From positions 1 to 43,092 of the forward strand of contig NZ_AKJY01000044.1 of NCBI RefSeq assembly GCF_000282115.1: a stretch of DNA of 43,092 nucleotides, read 5' to 3'. Below, one piece after another: positions 33,488-40,478 of this stretch. Under the pieces are notes generated by a model. That model saw only the letters and a list, made by a program, of their open reading frames with translations. It searched no databases and had not been told where the DNA came from. The position numbers and the translations under genes were made by a program. Within the stretch, counting starts at the first letter, position 1. Each line of letters starts with the position of its first letter. The DNA comes from Chryseobacterium populi. GTDB taxonomy: Bacteria; Bacteroidota; Bacteroidia; Flavobacteriales; Weeksellaceae.

Positions 33488-35152
33488 TTATTCAGACCCC
33501 AGCAAAACACCTGACACATTCCATGCACTGAAGCTTGTACCTTCCGGGGCACCCTGAGGAATTTTTATCTGAATCGTATGTTTTCCGGCTTTTAAATCAC
33601 CAAGAGAAATGAAATCCGGATTGGTAACTGTTCCGGGACACCAATTTGACCTGCTTAAATCAGATGAAGATAATCCGTCGGGGAAATTTCCTGAAGCCGG
33701 GTTGTATAAGCGGTAAGAGCCGCAGTCAGACCTCCACGGCACAAAAGAAAAAGACAATTTTCCGTCTAAGAAAACGGAATTGGCTTTGGGCATGAATTCA
33801 TCACCGTTTTCCCAACCGCCGTGTCCGGTGGTAGTATATCTTAATTGTGCATTTTTCAAATCTTTTTTCAATGTAAATTCTACTAAAAGTCCTTTGTCAT
33901 TGTTAAACATTGTTGCATAATCCTGACCGGCCATTTCCATGATATTTAATGTATTGAATAAAGGAATTACCGTATTGTTTTTATAAACGGTCTGATCACT
34001 TTTATGGATAGTGATCTCCAGGCTTACTTTATGGCCGCCTTTATCATAATTGCCAATAAATGTCCCAACCCAAAGCTCTTTTTCAGACAGGGCCGGTTTT
34101 AATTCTGTAATATCCTGACGGTAAGGACTGATTGTTTGCCAGTCTTTTCCCTTGAATTGGATGTGATTGAATTTTTGAATACCAAAAGCGGTAAAAAAGC
34201 GCATCATCTCTATGGCGGGGTTATAATTGTCTGTAGAAATGACACCATAATATTGTTTCCCGTTTCCATTTTCATAGACAGGGAATGTTTTGACTCCCTT
34301 TTCCAATCCATCAAAAAAAGATTGTGCTTTTTCCTGTGGAATTACAAATACGGTTCCGGTTCTGTCATAAGCGTCACCATTGGATTGTTGCCTTAATTCA
34401 ACAAAAATATTTTCACCTTCGCTTATTTTAGGAAACTTAATTTTTTTAAGTATAATTGTTCCGTTGGCAAATCTTTTTATTTTTTCATCAGATTTTGATT
34501 CATCGGAAAAATTGATGGTTTCATTTTCAAAAACTTTCAGGGTGGTAAATCTGCTTTTCCATAGTAAATCCCTGTAGCCTAAAAGATCAGTAGTATTTAC
34601 TGAGCCTTTTATGATATTTTCGATGTCGGTCTTCTTTACTTTTTTAATGGAGCTTGCTGTTGTCGCAGAATTTTTATTTCGCTCAATTTCAAGAACCAGC
34701 CCTAGGTTTTGTCCCAGGCTGGAAGGGCCGCCCTTTATTTTTAAATCATTGGTATACCAGACCTCGATGGTGTTGGAATTGATTTTAGTAACCGCTTTTT
34801 TACAGTTGTAACCTAATATTTTTTTTGTTTCATTAGTCGATTCGAAATTCTGCTTACCTACAGATTCTGTATCGGAAGTGGAAATAATTTCTCCGGGCTT
34901 TAAAAATCCGTAGGAAATAATAGTGTTAGATGGCTTTTCTATTTTGGTGATTTCAAACGGATAATCGTTTTTTTGCTCCCTGATTTTATTATTAAGAATA
35001 AAATTTTCTTTTTCATTGACCCAGACGAGAGCAGGAGATTGGTCTGTAAGGGTTTTTCCGTTGGAAGAACTGGTATATTGGATTTCGTATATCTGAGCGT
35101 ATCCCAGATAAGATAAGAAAATAAGAAAAATGAATACCATTCTTTTGTACAT
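33488..35152 (-). CDS. GLPGLI-like and PNGase F-like two-domain secreted protein
   Basis: 554 aa with a signal peptide (MYKRMVFIFLIFLSYLGYAQ). Residues 20-200 resemble the GLPGLI family: YEIQYTSSSNGKTLTD at the start, ILGYNCKKAVTKINSNTIEV, and SLGQNLGLVLEIER, the family's namesake segment. Residues 240-554 resemble PNGase F, which cleaves N-glycans from asparagine. The Asp of AYDRTGTVFVIP matches the position of Asp60, the Glu of GHGGWENGDEFMPK matches Glu206, and DLSRSNWCPGTV matches the enzyme's GWCPG segment. A match for Glu118 is not evident. It could be a PNGase F-II-like glycosidase. It has its own promoter at 35169-35176 and no neighbour that explains it. Confidence 0.8.
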   Translation of the reverse strand: MYKRMVFIFLIFLSYLGYAQIYEIQYTSSSNGKTLTDQSPALVWVNEKENFILNNKIREQKNDYPFEITKIEKPSNTIISYGFLKPGEIISTSDTESVGKQNFESTNETKKILGYNCKKAVTKINSNTIEVWYTNDLKIKGGPSSLGQNLGLVLEIERNKNSATTASSIKKVKKTDIENIIKGSVNTTDLLGYRDLLWKSRFTTLKVFENETINFSDESKSDEKIKRFANGTIILKKIKFPKISEGENIFVELRQQSNGDAYDRTGTVFVIPQEKAQSFFDGLEKGVKTFPVYENGNGKQYYGVISTDNYNPAIEMMRFFTAFGIQKFNHIQFKGKDWQTISPYRQDITELKPALSEKELWVGTFIGNYDKGGHKVSLEITIHKSDQTVYKNNTVIPLFNTLNIMEMAGQDYATMFNNDKGLLVEFTLKKDLKNAQLRYTTTGHGGWENGDEFMPKANSVFLDGKLSFSFVPWRSDCGSYRLYNPASGNFPDGLSSSDLSRSNWCPGTVTNPDFISLGDLKAGKHTIQIKIPQGAPEGTSFSAWNVSGVLLGSE

Positions 35153-35168
35153 AATAATGAAGTTTCCG

Positions 35169-35176
35169 CAAAGATA
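35169..35176 (-). promoter_or_regulatory. -7 promoter element of the PNGase F-like gene
   Basis: Reads TATCTTTG on the minus strand, 16 nt before the ATG at 35152. Confidence 0.7.
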
Positions 35177-35355
35177 ATTTTTAGCAGATGACCAATACAG
35201 TCTTTATCAGACTTTTAGCTTTCGTGTGAATAGGTAGATATCATTCATGTATATGTTACATTCAGTTATGTATTTTAATATGCTTAGCATATTTAATATT
35301 TTATTCTTAAAATCTGGTTAAAATAATAAAAAAAACTACTCTAAAAATAGAGTAG

Positions 35356-35375
35356 CTAGTATATTTTATATTTTT
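35356..35375 (-). terminator. Terminator of the RsmB-family gene
   Basis: Eight-base perfect arms around a 4-nt loop, followed on the minus strand by eight T. It lies 8 nt past the stop of the gene. Confidence 0.85.
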
Positions 35376-35383
35376 GAAGCCGC

Positions 35384-36589
35384 CTATGAGAGTCTTTCGA
35401 TCAGGGCCATATAGAATCCGTCATAGCCTTGACTTGGCATTACTTTTTCATCTTTTATCATTTTGAAATCAGGGTTGTTCTTAAGGAATTCTTCAACCTG
35501 TTCAATATTTTCAGAAGGCAGGATAGAACAGGTAGCGTAAACCATTTTTCCACCTTTCTTCAGCATTTTAGAATAATCCTGAAGAATCTGCTGCTGCTCT
35601 TTTTTGATCCGGTCAATAAAATCCTGATCGATTTTCCATTTGCTGTCCGGGTTTCTTTTTAAAACTCCTAAACCTGAACAAGGGGCATCAATTAAAAGTC
35701 TGTCAGCTTTTTCATGAAGACGTTTAATCACTTTATTGTCAGAAATCATGCGGGTTTCAATGTTGTGTGCTCCGGCTCTTTTGGCACGGCGTTTCAGCTC
35801 GGCTAATTTCCATTCAAAAATATCCAGAGCAATAATTTGTCCTTTATTACCCATCAAAGCTGCTAAGTGAAGCGTTTTTCCACCGGCACCGGCACAGGCA
35901 TCCACTACTCTCTGGCCTTCTTTTACGTCAAGGAAATAACCGATTTTTTGTGAAGATGCATCCTGTACTTCAAATAGCCCCTCTTTGAATGCAGTGGTAA
36001 GAAAAACGTTTTTCTTTTCTTCCAGCTGTATGGCATCAGGATAATTTTTTATAGGATAAGAAACTACATTCTCATCAGATAGGTCCGAAATAAGTTCTTT
36101 AGTCGTTGTCTTTAAAGAGTTTGCTCTTAAAACAGTCGGAGCCTGCTCGTTTAAAGCATTCATTTCTTTTTCCCAGTTGGCACCTAATTCTTTTTCCAGG
36201 GTTTCAGCCAGCCATTCGGGAATAGAAAATTCTATAGCTTTTGTAGGAACTTTATTTTTTTTAAGTTTTGTGATAATATCAGCGATTTTTATTCCTTCGA
36301 ACTCTTCAAATCTTTTATAATTTGTTTCACTCCAAAGTAAATAAGCGATAATCAGCTTATAAATATTGTTAGGTTTTACGCCTTCACCCATATAATATTC
36401 CAGACGCCTTTTCCAACGGATGATATTGTAGAAAATTTCAGAAACAACGGCCCTGTCCTGGCTTCCCCATTTTCTGTTAGCTTTTAAAAGTCTTTCGATT
36501 ACTTTATCGGCATATTTATTTTTCTCGAAAAATGTCTCTTGTAAGGCATCGTGAATTCCGATCGCTAAGTTTCTGTGAATAAGTTCCAT
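35384..36589 (-). CDS. RsmB/NOP-family RNA 5-methylcytosine methyltransferase
   Basis: 401 aa. Residues 1-130 resemble the NusB-like RNA-binding domain of RsmB (AVVSEIFYNIIRWKRRLEYY). The catalytic Rossmann domain binds S-adenosylmethionine at VVDACAGAGGKTLHLAALMG and has the two cysteines of the family, in DAPCSGLGVLKRNP and YATCSILPSEN. It methylates a cytosine of 16S rRNA (position 967 in RsmB) or of another RNA. It has its own promoter at 36615-36622. Confidence 0.9.
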   Translation of the reverse strand: MELIHRNLAIGIHDALQETFFEKNKYADKVIERLLKANRKWGSQDRAVVSEIFYNIIRWKRRLEYYMGEGVKPNNIYKLIIAYLLWSETNYKRFEEFEGIKIADIITKLKKNKVPTKAIEFSIPEWLAETLEKELGANWEKEMNALNEQAPTVLRANSLKTTTKELISDLSDENVVSYPIKNYPDAIQLEEKKNVFLTTAFKEGLFEVQDASSQKIGYFLDVKEGQRVVDACAGAGGKTLHLAALMGNKGQIIALDIFEWKLAELKRRAKRAGAHNIETRMISDNKVIKRLHEKADRLLIDAPCSGLGVLKRNPDSKWKIDQDFIDRIKKEQQQILQDYSKMLKKGGKMVYATCSILPSENIEQVEEFLKNNPDFKMIKDEKVMPSQGYDGFYMALIERLS

Positions 36590-36614
36590 AATTTGCTTCT
36601 GCTATTTCAATCTG

Positions 36615-36622
36615 CAAAAATA
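36615..36622 (-). promoter_or_regulatory. -7 promoter element of the RsmB-family gene
   Basis: Reads TATTTTTG on the minus strand, 25 nt before the ATG at 36589. Confidence 0.7.
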
Positions 36623-36721
36623 CGAATTATAGTTGAGAGTTGATAGCTGGGAATTGGGGCTGATAGATTTGATTTATACTTTTTAAATCTTTCAATTCTT
36701 TAATCTTTTAATTTTAAAATT

Positions 36722-36729
36722 TATCTTTG
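36722..36729 (+). promoter_or_regulatory. -7 promoter element of the YjdM gene
   Basis: Reads TATCTTTG. A start at 36727 would lie within this element, so ATG 36745 is the start. Confidence 0.7.
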
Positions 36730-36744
36730 CAAAAAATTAAAAAT

Positions 36745-37089
36745 ATGAGTGATACTGTACTTTGTCCGAAATGTAGCTCTGAATTTACTTATCCGAGCGA
36801 TAATATGATGGTATGTTCCCAGTGTTTCTATGAATGGAATCCTGAAGAGGTATCGGCAGAAACCGGAAATACAGGAGCAATCCTTGATTCCAACGGGAAT
36901 GAATTACACGATGGAGATTCTGTGGTGGTGATTAAAGATCTTCCTGTAAAAGGCGCACCAAAACCGGTAAAAGCGGGAACGAAAGTGAAAAACATCCGTC
37001 TGAGACCTGACAGCGATCATAATATTGATTGTAAAATAGATGGATTTGGGGCAATGGCTTTGAAATCTGAATTTGTTAAAAAGGCCTAA
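36745..37089 (+). CDS. yjdM: YjdM (PhnA-like) zinc-ribbon protein
   Basis: 114 aa from ATG 36745. The N-terminal zinc ribbon is [20 protein letters not shown] followed by CFYEWNPEE, with four Cys. The C-terminal half (residues 45-114) is a small beta barrel with [20 protein letters not shown] and [16 protein letters not shown], standard for YjdM. The old name phnA links the family to phosphonate use, but the role is uncertain. It stands alone with its own promoter. Confidence 0.93.
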   Translation: MSDTVLCPKCSSEFTYPSDNMMVCSQCFYEWNPEEVSAETGNTGAILDSNGNELHDGDSVVVIKDLPVKGAPKPVKAGTKVKNIRLRPDSDHNIDCKIDGFGAMALKSEFVKKA

Positions 37090-37475
37090 ACGCTTTCAGT
37101 GATTAGTTTTAAGCTAGATATTACAGATCTGTAACGCTTAGCTTAAAGCTGATTACCCATAAAAAAAGGAAAAGATTGGACAGTGTAATCTTTCAAAGAC
37201 TTGATTGCAGTAGAATGCTAATGTCCGTCTAAAGGCAGAAAGAGAATTAACCAAAAATTTCCTTATGCTGTGGAAAAACAAATGTAAGAAAAAGATTTAT
37301 AAAAATTAGTTTCCTTGTTTATAATTTTATCCACAAATTGATAATAAGTGTGAGTAAATGTGTTGATTACGTTAAGCCGGGAGTTATGAAATCATGAAAA
37401 GGCAAAGAGCAGAAAGGCTTATTTTGCTAAAAAAACTTAGCGGTTTTGCAGTTTTACAATTTTACCTTTTAAACA
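37090..37475. other. 386-nt non-coding stretch
   Basis: It contains, from left to right, an imperfect palindrome (37099-37156), a DnaA-box-like 9-mer TTTTCCACA on the minus strand (37269-37277), an AT-rich run, the consensus DnaA box TTATCCACA (37327-37335) and a one-mismatch copy on the minus strand (37349-37357). A small hairpin (37428-37443) lies near the end of the ABC ATPase gene. I see no ORF worth calling. Confidence 0.55.
37099..37156. repeat. Imperfect palindrome with a 14-bp perfect palindromic core
   Basis: The outer arms (37099-37116 and 37139-37156) match at all but three bases, and the core TTACAGATCTGTAA (37121-37134) is a perfect palindrome. It has no T run for the YjdM gene, so it is not an ordinary terminator. 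Confidence 0.55.
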
Positions 37476-38411
37476 CTATTCAAAAGATATTTTAATAGGA
37501 TTCTCCAGCTTTTTATGGGTGTAAATAATGAGATCTTTCTCTTTTACTCTTACTTTATTCCAGTAGTGATTTCCTGCAAATCTACTTTCTGTAAGTTCGG
37601 CATCAATACCCGTTTCAGAAATTCTGATTTCTTCCGGATAATATGAAAACCGTGATATCCGAAATACAGACATCTCAGCTTCACTGAAAATATTTACTTC
37701 ACCGAAAAGTTTAGCTACATAAGGATTATAAGGATGTCTATAGGTTTCTTCCGGGCTATTATTCTGAATTAATCTTCCGTCCTGAAGAATAATGATTTGG
37801 TCCAGCCACGGCATGACATCCTGCAGCTCATGGGTTGAAATAATTAAAGATATATTGTGCTGACTGACATATCTGAAAAGTTTTTCACGAAGCTCTATTT
37901 TCCGCGGAAAATCCAGATTACTGAAAGGCTCATCTAAAATAAGAAGCTTCGGTAATACGGAAAGTGCCCTTGCAATGGCAACTCTCTGCTGCTGGCCACC
38001 GCTCAGATTTTTAGGGAAAACACTGGCATATTCTGCCAATCCTACAACCTCCAGAAGCTCTGTTACAGTTTCTTTTTTCTTAGCTAAATTAATGTTCGAG
38101 AGAAATTTCCCTACGTTATCAGCAACGGTAGAATAGGGCATCAGGTCAAAATTCTGGGCAACAAATTTCATTTCAGATTCACCGGGAACCAGATTTCCTT
38201 TCGGGCCCAGCAGTTGCTTTCCGTCGAAAATAATATCTCCGCTTTCCCAGTCTAAAAGTCCGTATATTAAATTCAGTAACGTAGACTTTCCGCAGCCGCT
38301 TTCTCCTGCCAGTGCAATGATTTTACCTTCTTCAAATTTAAGATTGAGGTTCTGAAACAGCGGGTTGTCTTTCGTATGTGAAAAGTATAAATTGTTTATT
38401 TCTAATAGCAT
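37476..38411 (-). CDS. ABC transporter ATP-binding protein with C-terminal TOBE-like domain
   Basis: 311 aa. Walker A is GESGCGKST (residues 36-44), the signature LSGGQQQRVAIARAL, Walker B LLILDEPF and the switch His in STHELQDV. After residue 230 there is a 70-residue beta-rich TOBE-like domain, as in ATPases of the PotA/FbpC type that import polyamines, iron, sulfate or molybdate. No permease or binding protein gene is next to it. Its -7 element is only 4 nt before the ATG. Confidence 0.88.
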   Translation of the reverse strand: MLLEINNLYFSHTKDNPLFQNLNLKFEEGKIIALAGESGCGKSTLLNLIYGLLDWESGDIIFDGKQLLGPKGNLVPGESEMKFVAQNFDLMPYSTVADNVGKFLSNINLAKKKETVTELLEVVGLAEYASVFPKNLSGGQQQRVAIARALSVLPKLLILDEPFSNLDFPRKIELREKLFRYVSQHNISLIISTHELQDVMPWLDQIIILQDGRLIQNNSPEETYRHPYNPYVAKLFGEVNIFSEAEMSVFRISRFSYYPEEIRISETGIDAELTESRFAGNHYWNKVRVKEKDLIIYTHKKLENPIKISFE

Positions 38412-38415
38412 ATTA

Positions 38416-38423
38416 CAAATGTA
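38416..38423 (-). promoter_or_regulatory. -7 promoter element of the ABC ATPase gene
   Basis: Reads TACATTTG on the minus strand. It ends 4 nt from the ATG at 38411, so the transcript would be leaderless or nearly so. Confidence 0.6.
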
Positions 38424-38486
38424 ACATTTTTAGGAAAAAATATATTTTTTTATTATCTTAGCAGTTGTAATAAAAATATACCAAAA

Positions 38487-39146
38487 ATGAGAAAAAAACT
38501 GTTTTCACTAGTTATTCCTGCACTTTTTGCGACTGCAGTGGTTGTTTCTTGTAAAAAAGATAAACCACTTACGAGCGAAAGTAATGAGGTTTCAACAACT
38601 AAGGACGGTAGCCAGTATACTCTGGATACTCTTAACAGTAAAGTGGAATGGAAAGGATATAAGGTATTCAAATCTGAAAGCACAAGCCACTTCGGAACAA
38701 TTAAATTTGAAAGTGGTGACGTTACGGTAAAAGACGGAAAGCTTGAAAGCGGAAAATTTGTTGCTGATATGAATTCTTTAACATCAGTTGATTTAAAGGA
38801 TGATGCTGATCAATTGGGAAAATTAAACGGTCATTTGAAAAGCGGAGACTTTTTCGAGGTTGAAAAATTTCCGACAGCTTCTTATGAAGTTACCAAAGTG
38901 ACCCCTGCTGCCGGAGGTGATTATAATACATTGTTAGACGGTAATCTGACGATTAAAGGAATTACGAAGCCGGTTCAGTTTAAAGCCAATGTTTCTGTGA
39001 AAGATGGAGAAGTAAGCGTAGCTACAGAGCCGAAAGATATTATGAGAGAAGAGTTTGGGGTAAAGTTCCAGGCTCCTGCTGAAAACGGAGTCATTAAAGA
39101 TGAGGTAACTCTTCAGATCAGCGTTAAAGCTTTAGAAAAAAAATAA
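38487..39146 (+). CDS. YceI-family lipoprotein
   Basis: 219 aa. A lipoprotein signal (MRKKLFSLVIPALFATAVVV, then SCKKDK with the lipid Cys) is followed by the YceI lipocalin-like barrel: YTLDTLNSKVEWKGYKVFKS, TSHFGTIKFESGD, LTIKGITKPVQFKA. YceI proteins bind isoprenoid or other lipids in the periplasm. It is divergent from the ABC ATPase gene and ends at a terminator (39180-39208). No perfect -7 element is visible; TATCTTAG comes close. Confidence 0.92.
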   Translation: MRKKLFSLVIPALFATAVVVSCKKDKPLTSESNEVSTTKDGSQYTLDTLNSKVEWKGYKVFKSESTSHFGTIKFESGDVTVKDGKLESGKFVADMNSLTSVDLKDDADQLGKLNGHLKSGDFFEVEKFPTASYEVTKVTPAAGGDYNTLLDGNLTIKGITKPVQFKANVSVKDGEVSVATEPKDIMREEFGVKFQAPAENGVIKDEVTLQISVKALEKK

Positions 39147-39179
39147 TTTTTTTATTTAAGTGAAATAAGTGATTGAAGT

Positions 39180-39208
39180 CTGCCTCCAAAGGGGGCAGAT
39201 TTTTTTAT
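39180..39208 (+). terminator. Terminator of the YceI gene
   Basis: Eight-base arms CTGCCTCC and GGGGGCAG (one G-U pair) with a 3-nt loop, followed by a run of seven T. Confidence 0.8.
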
Positions 39209-39242
39209 CACAAATAAAGAAAGTTATTCAATTGAAAAACCG

Positions 39243-39250
39243 TATTTTTG
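39243..39250 (+). promoter_or_regulatory. -7 promoter element of pheS
   Basis: Reads TATTTTTG, 24 nt before the ATG at 39275. Confidence 0.7.
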
Positions 39251-39274
39251 CAAAACATTTGAAAGGGTAAAACA

Positions 39275-40285
39275 ATGATAGAAAAGATCGAGGAACTACT
39301 GGTTGAGGTAAATAGCTTCAATACTACATCTAAAGAGGAAATAGAAAATTTCCGAATCAAGTATAACGGTAAGAAGGGAGTTTTAAATGATTTCTATGAA
39401 ACATTAAAAGCTGTTCCCAACGACCAGAAGAAAGAATTCGGGTTGAAGATCAACTCTTTGAAGCAGGCGATTACCGTAAAATTGGAAGATTTGAAAAATG
39501 CTTCTGAATCTTCTATTATCTTGGAAAAAGAAGATCTTACAAAACCTGCCTTCCCGCTGGATTTAGGTTCGAGACATCCGATCAACCTGGTTAAAAACAG
39601 GATTATAGAAATTTTTAAATCTATAGGGTTTGCTGTAGCAGACGGTCCGGAAATTGAAGACGACTGGCACAACTTTACAGCCCTTAATCTTCCTGAATAC
39701 CATCCGGCACGAGATATGCAGGATACTTTCTTTATTGAGCAAAATCCTGATATCCTTTTAAGAACCCATACTTCTTCCGTACAGATCCGTTATATGGAAG
39801 AAAATCAGCCGCCGATAAGAATTTTATCTCCGGGAAGAGTTTTCAGAAATGAAGCTGTTTCTTCACGCTCACACTGTATTTTCCATCAGATTGAAGGATT
39901 GTATATTGATGAAAATGTAAGCTTTGCTGATTTAAAGCAAACAATCCAGTTTTTCACAACAGAGCTTTTCGGAAAGTCTAAAATCAGAATGAGGCCTTCT
40001 TATTTCCCGTTCACCGAGCCAAGTGCGGAAATCGATGTATATTGGGGATTAAATTCAGAGACCGACTATAGAATTACGAAAGGAACAGGTTGGTTAGAAA
40101 TCATGGGCTGCGGAATGGTAGACCCTGCCGTTTTGAAGAATGTGAACATTGATGCGGAAAAATATTCGGGATATGCTTTCGGAATGGGTATTGAAAGAAT
40201 TGTAATGCTTCTTTACCAGATGAGCGATATCAGAATGTTCTTTGAAAACGATATCAGAACTTTAGAACAGTTTAAAACTTTATAA
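39275..40285 (+). CDS. pheS: Phenylalanine--tRNA ligase alpha subunit
   Basis: 336 aa, full length. It charges tRNA-Phe together with PheT, which is not next to it in this window. The N-terminal 90 residues form the tRNA-binding coiled coil. Class II motif 2 is [20 protein letters not shown], followed by [13 protein letters not shown], and motif 3 is [18 protein letters not shown]. It has its own promoter and terminator. Confidence 0.97.
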   Translation: MIEKIEELLVEVNSFNTTSKEEIENFRIKYNGKKGVLNDFYETLKAVPNDQKKEFGLKINSLKQAITVKLEDLKNASESSIILEKEDLTKPAFPLDLGSRHPINLVKNRIIEIFKSIGFAVADGPEIEDDWHNFTALNLPEYHPARDMQDTFFIEQNPDILLRTHTSSVQIRYMEENQPPIRILSPGRVFRNEAVSSRSHCIFHQIEGLYIDENVSFADLKQTIQFFTTELFGKSKIRMRPSYFPFTEPSAEIDVYWGLNSETDYRITKGTGWLEIMGCGMVDPAVLKNVNIDAEKYSGYAFGMGIERIVMLLYQMSDIRMFFENDIRTLEQFKTL

Positions 40286-40291
40286 TAACAG

Positions 40292-40315
40292 AAACCTCCG
40301 GAATTTCGGAGGTTT
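40292..40315 (+). terminator. Terminator of pheS
   Basis: Nine-base perfect arms AAACCTCCG and CGGAGGTTT around a 6-nt loop, 6 nt past the pheS stop. Confidence 0.8.
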
Positions 40316-40383
40316 CCTGCTTTTAATTACTGACCATAGAAACAAAACGTAATTAAAAACTGATTCTGTTATTCAACAATGAG

Positions 40384-40453
40384 CATCTTAACTCATCTTA
40401 ATGCTTTGAGAATTAACCATTACCTAAATTAAGCTGTTAAGTTCATTAAGATG
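40384..40453. repeat. Inverted and direct repeats of CATCTTAA in the pheS downstream gap
   Basis: CATCTTAA occurs at 40384-40391 and again in CATCTTAATG at 40394-40403; the inverse CATTAAGATG is at 40444-40453. They could pair as a stem with a 40-nt loop, possibly a dispersed intergenic repeat. Confidence 0.4.
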
Positions 40454-40478
40454 GGACTTTATTCATGCATATTAATTT

